Origin: Enterocloster bolteae
GTDB taxonomy: Bacteria; Bacillota; Clostridia; Lachnospirales; Lachnospiraceae
Length of the DNA: 64,000 bases
Assembly (NCBI RefSeq): GCF_002234575.2
Contig: NZ_CP022464.2
Location: forward strand, 5,146,001 to 5,210,000
Direction: 5' to 3'
The notes under the pieces are model-generated. The model did no database searches. It was not told where the DNA came from and saw only the letters and a list, made by a program, of their open reading frames with translations. Both the position numbers and the translations under genes were made by a program. Position 1 is the first letter of the stretch. Each line of letters starts with the position of its first letter. Below are positions 17,998-29,128 of the stretch, one piece after another.

Positions 17998-19055
17998 GCG
18001 TTCTTCTCACCATCCATAACAAGCGGATTGGACGGCACTGTCATTTTCGTCCCATCCGGGGCCGTTATTTCGATAAACATGTGCCTGGCCTGAACCTGTT
18101 CATGCCTTGCTACCTCTTTAAAATCATTTATCCGGCCATATATACATTTTTGGGTCTGCAGCCGCTTCATCCATTCCCCGCTGGTATATTCTGCAAACGC
18201 AGTCGATACCTCTTTTTCAAGCATATGGTGATTTTTCAGGCGTGCTCCCACATTCCGATAATCCGGATTTTCCAGCCATTCCGGATGTCCCATAACATCT
18301 GCGAAATTTTCCCACTGTGCCCCTGTAGCAACCGATATCATGATTTTTTTTCCATCCCTGCACGTAAAATCCCCAACAGGGGCGGAAAGCGCGTAATGAT
18401 TCCCAAGCCGCTCCGGAATATGCTCCGATTTCAGATATACACTGAACTGGTTTTCCAGGCCGTATAGAACCGAATCCATCATTGATACGTCAACCCGCCT
18501 TCCCCTGCCGGTGCGCTGTGCGTCGATGAGCGCCATAAGCGTCCCGATGCAGGCATTAGCCCCTGCGGCAAATGTGGCAAAATCACTCCCGCTGCGCACA
18601 GGGTCTCCATGTTCCGGGCCCGTGATTGACATGAAGCCTGATTCCGCCTGGATTGTGGCCTCATCATACAAACGTCCATTCCCATAAGGACCTGTCTGTC
18701 CATAACCGGTTACAGATGTATATACCATTCCTGGATTTCTGCTGCACAATGTGTCAACATCCAGATTCCACTGTGACATCCGGATATCTGGCACAGATGT
18801 CACAACCGCATCAACCCGGGTAAGCAGTTTCTCCAGCCATTTTCTGTCGTCCGGCTCATCCGGTCGGAAACGGACTCTCATTTTTCCTCTGTCACAGACA
18901 CGATAGTCCTGACTGTTTTCTTCCTTCTCTTCCTTCGGGAACTCCAGGCGGATTACCTCCGCTCCATAATCAGAAAGCAGAAGAGCGGCTATCCCTTCTG
19001 CTTCTGTGGTTCCCATCTCCACGATTCTTATTCCATCCAATGGTTTCAGGGCCAT
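17946..19055 (-). CDS. CaiB/BaiF family III CoA-transferase (second)
   Basis: 369-aa paralogue of the 408-aa CoA-transferase at 16556. It starts ALKPLDGIRIVEMGTTEAEG, has GAEVIRLEFP, TSVTGYGQTGPYGNG and the DVSMMDS motif with the catalytic Asp. It is about 40 residues shorter, with a shorter central loop and C-terminus, but no catalytic element is obviously missing. Two CoA-transferases in one regulon suggest that two different acids are activated, or that substrate and product exchange CoA. It is third in the operon beginning at 20953. Confidence 0.87.
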   Translation of the reverse strand: MALKPLDGIRIVEMGTTEAEGIAALLLSDYGAEVIRLEFPKEEKEENSQDYRVCDRGKMRVRFRPDEPDDRKWLEKLLTRVDAVVTSVPDIRMSQWNLDVDTLCSRNPGMVYTSVTGYGQTGPYGNGRLYDEATIQAESGFMSITGPEHGDPVRSGSDFATFAAGANACIGTLMALIDAQRTGRGRRVDVSMMDSVLYGLENQFSVYLKSEHIPERLGNHYALSAPVGDFTCRDGKKIMISVATGAQWENFADVMGHPEWLENPDYRNVGARLKNHHMLEKEVSTAFAEYTSGEWMKRLQTQKCIYGRINDFKEVARHEQVQARHMFIEITAPDGTKMTVPSNPLVMDGEKNAGTVVNDTMMCHDCAVD

Positions 19056-19067
19056 AATCTGTCCTCT

Positions 19068-20051
19068 TTATTTTTCATTATCAATACCGCAAAGTTCTAC
19101 CTTCGCCCACCGCTCATACAGTTTCTGCACCTGAATACAATCCGCGTCATCCCCTTCTTCCGCTTTGGGGATTGCCAGTATCTGCGCCGTAAGATTGCCG
19201 AACAGGGAGGGGATTCCCATATCCTTGCTTGCGGAATTAAACAAACCCACATCCTTGCTCATCAACCCTAAGGAAAAATTCCAGTTTTTTCCCGGAAACA
19301 CAATATTGGGGAATTTCATGGTTGCCGCATGGTTGGTTCCTCCACTGGTGCCAATTACCTGTACCGCCAAATGCGGATCGATACCGGCTTTGGCGCATAC
19401 CGCGACCGCCTCCGTTGTCGCGGCCGCGCAACAGGCCGAAAGAAAATTATTTGCACATTTAATCATATCGCCGGAACCGTTGGGCCCCATGTAGGTCACC
19501 TTATCCGGAGCCCCCATCACATCCAGCACCGGCTTTACCGCAAGGAATGTGTCCTCTTTGCCGCCGCACATGATTGTCAATGTCTGTGCCGCCGCGCCGG
19601 AGGTTCCTCCGCTCACCGGGGCATCTAACAGCTCTATCCCCTTTTTTTCAAGGAGCGCGGCAAGCTTTTTCGTGCTGACCGCATCTGCCGAGGTCATATC
19701 AATGATTATGGTTCCCGGCTTACACACCTCCATAACACCATCCTTACCCAGCACCACCTCTTCCACCTGCTGGGATTTTGGCAGTGAAAACACTAAAATG
19801 TCACTGTTTTCCAGAAGCTCTCTCTGGGAAGCAGCGGCAATACCTCCATTTCCCAGCATCCAGTCGATTGCCTCTGTCTTTGATTTTTCGTCCGGAACCA
19901 ACCCTGAAAATCCGTGCCTCTGCGCACTCTTCCTTCTATATACTGGCAGATATACCGTATATCCACTTTTTACCAGTCCATGGCAGATTGGAAATCCAAT
20001 AGCTCCCCAGCCCAAAAATCCAAACTTTTTATCTTTTAAATCACTCATCAC
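19068..20051 (-). CDS. 3-hydroxyisobutyrate-dehydrogenase-like beta-hydroxyacid dehydrogenase
   Basis: 327-aa member of the beta-hydroxyacid dehydrogenase family: N-terminal Rossmann motif FGFLGWGAIGFPICHGL (GxGxxG variant GWGAIG), substrate motif LLDAPVSGGTSGA, and catalytic Lys in GDMIKCANNFLS. Such enzymes oxidise 3-hydroxyisobutyrate, tartronate semialdehyde reduction products and related beta-hydroxyacids with NAD(P)+. The start overlaps the upstream gene's stop by four bases, so the two are translationally coupled. Confidence 0.86.
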   Translation of the reverse strand: MMSDLKDKKFGFLGWGAIGFPICHGLVKSGYTVYLPVYRRKSAQRHGFSGLVPDEKSKTEAIDWMLGNGGIAAASQRELLENSDILVFSLPKSQQVEEVVLGKDGVMEVCKPGTIIIDMTSADAVSTKKLAALLEKKGIELLDAPVSGGTSGAAAQTLTIMCGGKEDTFLAVKPVLDVMGAPDKVTYMGPNGSGDMIKCANNFLSACCAAATTEAVAVCAKAGIDPHLAVQVIGTSGGTNHAATMKFPNIVFPGKNWNFSLGLMSKDVGLFNSASKDMGIPSLFGNLTAQILAIPKAEEGDDADCIQVQKLYERWAKVELCGIDNEK

Positions 20052-20953
20052 TGTTCCTCCTGTCCTTCCTCCATCCCCAGCAATTTCGCCGGGTTCTTTT
20101 TACTCATTGCTTCCACCTCTGCCGGTGTGCACCCAAACTGAATCATCATTGCTATAAAGTGGCGCATGCCATCGGCGGGCGTCATGTCCCATACCTGTGC
20201 CAGATCTGTTCCCATGATACACCTGTCAGCGCCAACCAGTTTCACGCAATCAACATAATCGCTAGGATCCATGCTCCCCAGACGAGGCATCAAGGTTCCG
20301 TATACATGTTCAATATACACGCCCTTAGCCGCCAGTTCCTGAATCTGATCCAGGGTAAAGCGGCTCAGCTCTGCCAGCGGATGGGTGGCAACCATCTTCG
20401 TGATCCCCTTCTGTATTGCCGCGTCAAACATCTTTGTACTTTCTTCATAGGACATATGGCCGGAGCATACAACCATGTCATACTGCTTCACCAGCTCCAA
20501 TATATCAAGTACCTCGTCCTTTAATATCCCATCCTTCTTAAGGATGCTGATACCTCCCTCTTTCCCCAGATAGGACCGGCACCATTTTGAATCCATAGCC
20601 GGAAACCACACAACCTTACATCCGATTTTGGCCATGGCTTCAATCGTCTCTGACGCGTGGGACAGGCCGCCGGTTGTGGTGTAGCCAATCACAACACTGC
20701 CGAATACGCGAAGGCCGGATGTCAGGTTCTTTTCGATTAAATATGCATCGGACACTGTATTATAGGAAAAACTTTTTAGTACAATTCCTCCCATTTTGGA
20801 GCGCTCCGCCATTTGCGCCGCCTGTATGCTGTCGACCGGCCTTTCTGCAAGCGGATCCGGTCCCGGATGTATATGCATATCAATACTGCCTTTCCAGATA
20901 TCATCAATTACATTTACATCAATCCTTCCAAGTGGTTTATTGCGCACTGCCAT
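20048..20953 (-). CDS. Amidohydrolase-like metal-dependent protein (DUF6282-like)
   Basis: 301-aa TIM-barrel protein with amidohydrolase hallmarks: DMHIHPGPDP near residue 25, VVCSGHMSYEES, VATHPLAELS and a late IMGTDLAQVWD providing the usual metal-ligand series. The 'HIHPGPD' form matches a group annotated DUF6282 as I recall it; no function is established. Likely a hydrolase or decarboxylase on a cyclic or amide-containing intermediate. First gene of the operon after the sigma-54 promoter at 21014-21029, followed by the beta-hydroxyacid dehydrogenase and the second CoA-transferase. Confidence 0.72.
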   Translation of the reverse strand: MAVRNKPLGRIDVNVIDDIWKGSIDMHIHPGPDPLAERPVDSIQAAQMAERSKMGGIVLKSFSYNTVSDAYLIEKNLTSGLRVFGSVVIGYTTTGGLSHASETIEAMAKIGCKVVWFPAMDSKWCRSYLGKEGGISILKKDGILKDEVLDILELVKQYDMVVCSGHMSYEESTKMFDAAIQKGITKMVATHPLAELSRFTLDQIQELAAKGVYIEHVYGTLMPRLGSMDPSDYVDCVKLVGADRCIMGTDLAQVWDMTPADGMRHFIAMMIQFGCTPAEVEAMSKKNPAKLLGMEEGQEEQ

Positions 20954-21013
20954 TATCTCTTCCTCCTTTTAAACTCCGGCTTCCCTCTTACAAAGCCTAT
21001 ACTTTTATAACAT

Positions 21014-21029
21014 GCAACTTTCATGCCAA
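21014..21029 (-). promoter_or_regulatory. Sigma-54 promoter for the amidohydrolase operon
   Basis: Minus-strand TTGGCATGAAAGTTGC, ideal -24/-12 spacing, 61 bases before the ATG at 20953. Confidence 0.85.
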
Positions 21030-21035
21030 CTTTTT

Positions 21036-21144
21036 TGTGCCATTTTCCCCCATTTTCCTTAAAACCCAAAGTCAACGTGTCATTTTTCTTTTAAATGGCA
21101 CACATGTGTGTTATACTTAATGATATTATAACGTAAATGACACA
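21036..21144. promoter_or_regulatory. Activator sites in the divergent region before the sigma-54 regulator
   Basis: TGTGCCA (21036-21042), CGTGTCA (21076-21082), TGGCACA (21096-21102) and TGACACA (21138-21144). The middle pair forms an inverted arrangement (GTGTCATTT...AAATGGCAC). The region lies between the amidohydrolase operon and the activator gene, so autoregulation is possible. Confidence 0.65.
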
Positions 21145-21166
21145 TTTTTGTACAGGAGTGACCCCT

Positions 21167-23173
21167 ATGCCAAACGAAAATTTCGACTATGTTCCTTATG
21201 AGACACTTAGTATTGAGCGGAAGAAGCTCTCCCGCCTGTATACCTTTATCTGGCGTTACATCGGCAAGACCATATCCATAAGCCACGGAAGCCGTTACGC
21301 CATGGGATTATTCTCCCGCGACGGACTTCTCCTGGACCTCTTTGCACATGAGAATTATACCCTGGAACGCTTCATGAATGATGGGATCCGGGCAGGAAGC
21401 AACTGGGTGAACATCGGTTATAATGCTGTCCGGCAGGGAATCATTGGACGTGAAAGCCTGTGTACCATCGGTGAGGAAAATGAATTTCCCCTATTAAAAA
21501 AGTATGCCGTTTACTATGCCCCTATCAGCATCCTAAGTCCTTATGAACCTTATGACCAGATGGAGGAATGCGGTCTTGGGATTATTGCTTCTCTGGACAA
21601 TGCATGGGACGATTATCTGACCATGATCCGAGGAACAGCCCATGATATGATGATAACACTGCAGTTTAACAACATTGCAACCATGTATTACGAGCGCAGC
21701 GGCAAGGGCATTCTTTCCATTGATAACATGATGAGCACCTCCGGGCGCAATCTTGCCACCTACTATAATGATGAACTTTTTAAAGTCCTTGAGACTCCGC
21801 CCATCAATATATACTATGAACCGGCGGAAAATCTCATCGATCCCCTGCCGGCCAACAAAGAACTCTGGGACATCGTACAGAACCACCGCACCATTGCAAA
21901 CCAGCCTTTGGAGGTGACCTGCAATGGAAAGACCGTGGAAGTCATCGCTTCGACTGATGCCTTCAACCAGCCTATGATTAATGCCCATGGCGTTGTCTTT
22001 TACTTTACAACTCCCCAGAAGATGACCGCTGAGCTTTCCAGACAGGTGGCAAATGGTGCAATCAAGACCTTCCATGATATCATTGGAGAAAATGCCGATT
22101 TGAAAAAACTGATTCAGAAAGCTCAGCGCATGGCGCAAACCAACAGTAATATCATGATTCTCGGAGAAAGCGGAACCGGCAAAGATGTATTTGCCCAGGC
22201 TATTCATAACGCAAGCGCACGGCGCGAGAAACCGTTCATTGCCCTAAACTGCGGCGCTCTTCCCCGTGACCTGGTAGAAAGTGAACTGTTTGGCTATGAG
22301 ACCGGAGCGTTTACCGGCGCCCGCAAGAACGGCAATATCGGAAAATTTGAGCTTGCCAACGGAGGCACCATTTTTCTGGATGAAATCGGGGAAATGCCAT
22401 TGGAACTGCAGGCAAAACTGCTTCGGGTAACCGAAACCAAGCAGCTGATGCGCCTGGGCAGCTCTAAGAATATACGTGTGGACGTCCGTATCATTGCCGC
22501 AACAAATGCCAATATTGACGACATGATTGCACAAAAGCTTTTCCGTGCAGACTTATATTACCGTCTCAGTACCATGAAGCTGTATCTCATGCCGCTGCGG
22601 GAACGGCGCGATGACATAGTTCCTCTTGCCGAACATTTTATCCGGAGCATCTCCAGACGGATTGATAAACCAAACATCATGCGTTTTTCAGAAAACGCAA
22701 AGGAACTTCTTCAGCAAATGGACTGGTTTGGCAACGTCCGCGAGCTGCAGAACCTGATAGAGTGCATTGTGCAGTTATATCCCGGAGACATCATTCTCCC
22801 GGAATATATCCTGGACAATGTATCAGAGCGGTACTATCCCAAGAACGCGTTAAAGAATATCAGCTCCGTCTCCGCGCTCCGGGAAGCATTTCCGAAGGAG
22901 GATACCGCTGCTGCCGTCCCTTGGAGTACCGGCGCACCCTCTGTCCCGTTGCCTGAGGCGGCTTTCAATATTCCTTCGGGTACCGAAGCGCCGCTGGATC
23001 CGTCCAATCCGCGGCATCCCAAAAGCGGGAAACGCAAAGTAATTACAAAAGAGGACATATATGAGGCGCTGGCTGCCTGCAGCAACAACCGTACCGCAGC
23101 CAGCCAGTACCTGGAAATATCCCGGCGGACCTTCTACCGAAAATTGGAAGAATTCGGAATTGAAACTGATTAA
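21167..23173 (+). CDS. Sigma-54-dependent transcriptional activator
   Basis: 668-aa enhancer-binding protein. About 330 N-terminal residues form an unassigned sensory region, probably GAF/PAS-like. The AAA+ domain has Walker A GESGTGKD, the sigma-54 contact loop ETGAFTGA, Walker B GGTIFLDEIGE and the arginine-rich LFRADLYYRLS segment. A C-terminal Fis-type helix-turn-helix (NRTAASQYLEISRRTFYRKL) binds DNA. ATG 21167 is chosen for its ACAGGAG site; an in-frame ATG 30 bases earlier overlaps a probable operator. It should hydrolyse ATP to open the sigma-54 promoters around it. The ligand is presumably the pathway substrate. Its stop overlaps that of the convergent dehydrogenase gene. Confidence 0.92.
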   Translation: MPNENFDYVPYETLSIERKKLSRLYTFIWRYIGKTISISHGSRYAMGLFSRDGLLLDLFAHENYTLERFMNDGIRAGSNWVNIGYNAVRQGIIGRESLCTIGEENEFPLLKKYAVYYAPISILSPYEPYDQMEECGLGIIASLDNAWDDYLTMIRGTAHDMMITLQFNNIATMYYERSGKGILSIDNMMSTSGRNLATYYNDELFKVLETPPINIYYEPAENLIDPLPANKELWDIVQNHRTIANQPLEVTCNGKTVEVIASTDAFNQPMINAHGVVFYFTTPQKMTAELSRQVANGAIKTFHDIIGENADLKKLIQKAQRMAQTNSNIMILGESGTGKDVFAQAIHNASARREKPFIALNCGALPRDLVESELFGYETGAFTGARKNGNIGKFELANGGTIFLDEIGEMPLELQAKLLRVTETKQLMRLGSSKNIRVDVRIIAATNANIDDMIAQKLFRADLYYRLSTMKLYLMPLRERRDDIVPLAEHFIRSISRRIDKPNIMRFSENAKELLQQMDWFGNVRELQNLIECIVQLYPGDIILPEYILDNVSERYYPKNALKNISSVSALREAFPKEDTAAAVPWSTGAPSVPLPEAAFNIPSGTEAPLDPSNPRHPKSGKRKVITKEDIYEALAACSNNRTAASQYLEISRRTFYRKLEEFGIETD

Positions 23174-24126
23174 CCACGTTTATTTACTTCCTGTATGGCG
23201 GCCAGCATTTTCATTATCTTTGAATCCCGGTCCCTTCTGGCCGCCTTTTCATCATCGTAACGGTAAAATCCCTCGCCGGATTTTACGCCCAGCTTTCCTT
23301 CCTGTACCATTTTGTGCAGCAATTTTGGACACTCGGTGTCGGAACAGAGAACCGGAGGCAAAAGCGTGGCTAAACGTTCATAAATGTCAATACCTGCAAA
23401 ATCACTCAGCCCAAACGGTCCCTCAAACGTATAACGCGGGCCGAAGGTAGATGTGACAGCTTTATCAATGTCTTCCGGTGTCGCCACCCCTGACTCCACA
23501 AGGTGGGCCGCCTCGCGGAACACGGACAGCGTGATTCTGTTCAGAATAAATCCGGGAATACATTTATTCAGCACAGCAACCTGTTTGCCCGTATCCTCCA
23601 AAAAGTGTTTTGTTGCCCCCGCCACCTCATCTGAAGTCTCAGGTCCCCGTACAAGTTCTACCAGCGGCATCACATGGGCAGGATTAAAAAAATGGGTGAT
23701 GACCAGGCGTTCCGGATGGGATACCTCCAAAAAGCTAAAAATATCCATGGTTGATGTATCACTGGACAGAATTACATCCTTGTCACAGTATTCATCTAAT
23801 TGGGTAAAAATGTTTTTTTTGACCTCCTCTGACTCAGCCAGGTTTTCAATTACAATATCAGCCTGTTCCACAGAACCCTTCAGGTCACTGCTTCCCGCAA
23901 TCCGGTTCATGATGTCCGGAATATCCCCTGCTTTCATCTGCCCCAGCGATACCAGCGTCTGAAGGTTATTTTCCATCTGAACCAACGCATTCGCTAAATT
24001 TGACGGGGTCCGGTTATACAGGAATACCTGATGGCTGTTCATAGCCATAAACTGTGCTATGCACTGTCCCATGCTTCCCGCTCCAAGTACTGCTACCTTC
24101 CACTGCGATACATCCTGATTTCTCAT
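23170..24126 (-). CDS. 3-hydroxyacyl-CoA dehydrogenase
   Basis: 318-aa protein with an N-terminal Rossmann domain (VAVLGAGSMGQCIAQF), the ITHFFNPAHVMPLVELVRG motif carrying the catalytic His and Glu region, and the C-terminal helical domain (FILNRITLSVFREA; FGPRYTFEGPFGLSD). It oxidises 3-hydroxyacyl-CoA to 3-ketoacyl-CoA with NAD+, a beta-oxidation-like step matching the CoA-transferases and hydratase of the cluster. It has its own sigma-54 promoter at 24204-24219 and converges on the activator gene, overlapping its stop codon by four bases. Confidence 0.9.
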   Translation of the reverse strand: MRNQDVSQWKVAVLGAGSMGQCIAQFMAMNSHQVFLYNRTPSNLANALVQMENNLQTLVSLGQMKAGDIPDIMNRIAGSSDLKGSVEQADIVIENLAESEEVKKNIFTQLDEYCDKDVILSSDTSTMDIFSFLEVSHPERLVITHFFNPAHVMPLVELVRGPETSDEVAGATKHFLEDTGKQVAVLNKCIPGFILNRITLSVFREAAHLVESGVATPEDIDKAVTSTFGPRYTFEGPFGLSDFAGIDIYERLATLLPPVLCSDTECPKLLHKMVQEGKLGVKSGEGFYRYDDEKAARRDRDSKIMKMLAAIQEVNKRG

Positions 24127-24203
24127 AAAAAATTCCTCTCCTTTTTATTTTTCCTTGAGAGAAACTGCCCTCCCAAGTCATAAACCATGTCACAATACAG
24201 AAC

Positions 24204-24219
24204 GCAAGTTTCATGCCAA
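24204..24219 (-). promoter_or_regulatory. Sigma-54 promoter for the 3-hydroxyacyl-CoA dehydrogenase gene
   Basis: Minus-strand TTGGCATGAAACTTGC, identical to the promoter at 17848-17863, 78 bases before the start at 24126. Confidence 0.85.
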
Positions 24220-24226
24220 AACAATT

Positions 24227-24259
24227 TGGCACAATATTTCTGACACATATTCTGGCACA
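24227..24259. promoter_or_regulatory. Upstream activator sites
   Basis: TGGCACA (24227-24233 and 24253-24259) and TGACACA (24241-24247) lie immediately upstream of the -24 element. Confidence 0.6.
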
Positions 24260-24269
24260 TTATATAAAC

Positions 24270-25595
24270 CTATATTACCTTTACGCATCTCCATTTCCCG
24301 CTCTTATACCGTATGGAAAACGCTATGGTTCTGGCAAACCAGTCCATTCCCATTGCGGCCCATACTCCTGCTACTCCCATCCTAAATATGATTCCAAACA
24401 ATACTGCCGTCCCAAGCCGGAAGACCACCATAGAGCCGATTCCTATGTACATAGTAATTTTCACATCACCCGCAGCCCTTAGGCTGTTGGCAAGTACAAA
24501 TGATGTCGGATGAAGCAGGAATGCCAGCACGTTATGAAGAGTAATCAGCAAAACACTGATTCTGCAGGTTTCTTCCGACAACTCATAAAAGCCAAGAATA
24601 AATGGAAGAATGACTATTACAATGCCGCCCATACCACCAATTAACACATAGGTGATTTTCATAAACTTTTTTGTATAATAAGTAGCCTGGTCATATTCTC
24701 CTGCTCCAATACACTGTCCCACCACCGGTATAATTGCCAGATTCATGGCATTTGTTGCGATTGAGGCAATCTGATCTATACTTCCGGCCACTCCATTGGC
24801 CGCAATCTGGGTGGTTCCAAACAGTGCAACGATACTGGTCACAAGTACTCTTCCCAATGCGAACAGACCGTTTTCCACCCCATTGGGAACCGCTATTTTC
24901 AGAACCCGCACCGCTATTCCCTGATTCCAGGAAACCAGATTCTTCCAGGTGATGCAAATTTCATACTTTGATTGCATAGACAAAATCAGCATAATAATTG
25001 CCGCCACCACCCTTGACAGAAGCGTTGGGACAGCCACACCTGCTACTCCTGCATGAAAAATAAATATCCCAACTGCATTTCCAGCCACATTTATAACATT
25101 CATCAAAAATGATACATACATGATTATTTTTGTTCTGTTCATAGAACGGAACAATGCTGATGATGAATTATAGATTCCTAAAAAGGGAAAGGAACATGAT
25201 GTAATGAGCAGATAATCCTGCGCCGCCCTCATAACCTCTGCTTCTACGCCTCCAAACAGTGCGCCTAATATCTCCCTACAAAATAAAAGACACAATGCCG
25301 TAATTCCCACAGATATTAAAAATGCGATTGAAAAAAGCTGGGAGGCCGTCCGGTTGGCATTCTCTCGCTCTTCGCTTCCAAGATATTGGGATACTACCAC
25401 GGCACCACCCGTGGCCACCGCTGACAGTACTGTGATAATCAGGTAATTCACCATATCCACAAGGGCCACTCCGGATATACCTGCTTCTCCTGCATAGGAA
25501 ATCATGACTGTGTCAGCAATTCCCACCAGCATAAGTAAAATCTGCTCCACAATTAGAGGCGCAATCAGTTTTTGTAAATCTTTATTTGAAAACAT
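24270..25595 (-). CDS. MATE-family multidrug/metabolite exporter
   Basis: 441-aa, 12-helix membrane protein of the MATE family (NorM/DinF type): LIAPLIVEQILLMLVGIADT at the N-terminus, GGAVVVSQYLG, and VAVPTLLSRVVAAIIML. It exports organic cations or metabolites in exchange for Na+ or H+. It stands at the boundary between the sigma-54 cluster and the PTS operon. A degenerate sigma-54 motif at 25649-25664 suggests it belongs to the former, perhaps expelling a toxic intermediate or end product. Confidence 0.88.
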   Translation of the reverse strand: MFSNKDLQKLIAPLIVEQILLMLVGIADTVMISYAGEAGISGVALVDMVNYLIITVLSAVATGGAVVVSQYLGSEERENANRTASQLFSIAFLISVGITALCLLFCREILGALFGGVEAEVMRAAQDYLLITSCSFPFLGIYNSSSALFRSMNRTKIIMYVSFLMNVINVAGNAVGIFIFHAGVAGVAVPTLLSRVVAAIIMLILSMQSKYEICITWKNLVSWNQGIAVRVLKIAVPNGVENGLFALGRVLVTSIVALFGTTQIAANGVAGSIDQIASIATNAMNLAIIPVVGQCIGAGEYDQATYYTKKFMKITYVLIGGMGGIVIVILPFILGFYELSEETCRISVLLITLHNVLAFLLHPTSFVLANSLRAAGDVKITMYIGIGSMVVFRLGTAVLFGIIFRMGVAGVWAAMGMDWFARTIAFSIRYKSGKWRCVKVI

Positions 25596-25648
25596 AGTCT
25601 CCCCTTGTCCGTTTCATCTAAAACAAATGCTTCCTGCTCAATAATCAA

Positions 25649-25664
25649 GCAAGAATGATGCCAC
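25649..25664 (-). promoter_or_regulatory. Possible sigma-54 promoter for the MATE gene
   Basis: Minus-strand GTGGCATCATTCTTGC keeps the GG and GC at correct spacing but has C where the others have G. One TGACACA lies at 25704-25710. Weaker than the other four sites. Confidence 0.45.
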
Positions 25665-25676
25665 TTTTGGCAAAAA

Positions 25677-25718
25677 AAGACCGCTGTCCCAAGCTCCCTC
25701 TCTTGACACAACAGTCTT
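25677..25718 (-). terminator. Terminator of the PTS/GH1 operon
   Basis: AAGACTGTTGT and ACAGCGGTCTT (minus-strand sense) pair over 11 bp with two G-U pairs, followed by a run of seven T, just after the GH1 stop at 25733. Confidence 0.7.
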
Positions 25719-25732
25719 CCTTCTGATTCCTG

Positions 25733-28169
<2,437 letters not shown>

Positions 28170-28213
28170 ATACGTCTCCTCTCCTGCAGGCATCCCAGCT
28201 TTTTTCTTCCAAA

Positions 28214-29128
28214 TCACAACATCAGAAACTTTGGACTATATTCCGCCTGATTGGACTTGGCTGTGAAGATTACTTTCCCAATTTTCCAACCGTCCTTATC
28301 CCTGTGGAACTCCACATCAATTATTTCATCATAAAACTGCATATAAATAGTATTGGCTCCATAATGCTTTGTTCCCGGACGTCCCGGGCTTAAATGCCAG
28401 CATGTGATTTTCTTATGGAACGGGTCAATATCTGACTCATCCACAATATGTATGCTGTACAGATTCTGTTCATAAAAATCCTTTTCAAATCGCAGATATC
28501 GGTCAACATCGAAAACACCATCTTTTTTATATATACTGCTGTCAATTCCGGATTTGATGATTTCAACATCTCTACTGCAAAGCTTCTGAAACAACGCCCT
28601 ATCCATATGATCAACGGACCAAAAAAACCGATTTACCAAATCCCTTAAACCGCGTGTCTCTCCACCCAGCCTTAAAGCATCCGCAGAAATCAAATGCGTA
28701 TTCTTTGTCTCTTCATAGAATTTCCAAATCCCGTTCATTGCCCAGGTATTCCCATATTCATAGCCCAGTTCAAATTTAATATTCGTAATCCTGTTATTAC
28801 AAATATCAAAATACAATTTTCCTCCATAAATAAGCGGAAACAACTGTCTGCCCTGATAAACCCCGGTCATATGGTGCATATAACACCACACTATGTCATG
28901 TCCGTCCGCTTCCCTATGTATCAAATTGGTAATGACCATATTGCTGATATTATGTTCCTTTGGCAGTTGCAGGGCTGATTTAATTTCTTCTATTCCCCTA
29001 TGGGTTCCAGCCAATGTAGATTCCAGTACAATATCGTCATTGACCAGCTCCTTGCAATTATCCCAATTTCCCAATTCGTAACAGATTAAAAAATCCGACA
29101 TTACGTTCCTGTAGTTCTTCACAAGCAT
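28214..29128 (-). CDS. Tandem NTF2/SnoaL-like protein
   Basis: 304 aa with two NTF2-like (SnoaL-like) domains. The first has NWDNCKELVNDDIVLES followed by THRGIEEIKSAL; the second begins near residue 165 with LVNRFFWSVDHMDRALF. NTF2-fold proteins include polyketide cyclases, dehydratases such as BaiE, and steroid isomerases. A pathway enzyme acting on the aglycone, rather than a sugar enzyme, is the natural reading, but the active site is not assignable from sequence alone. It overlaps the next NTF2 gene by 10 bases, so the two proteins may form a complex. Confidence 0.68.
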   Translation of the reverse strand: MLVKNYRNVMSDFLICYELGNWDNCKELVNDDIVLESTLAGTHRGIEEIKSALQLPKEHNISNMVITNLIHREADGHDIVWCYMHHMTGVYQGRQLFPLIYGGKLYFDICNNRITNIKFELGYEYGNTWAMNGIWKFYEETKNTHLISADALRLGGETRGLRDLVNRFFWSVDHMDRALFQKLCSRDVEIIKSGIDSSIYKKDGVFDVDRYLRFEKDFYEQNLYSIHIVDESDIDPFHKKITCWHLSPGRPGTKHYGANTIYMQFYDEIIDVEFHRDKDGWKIGKVIFTAKSNQAEYSPKFLML

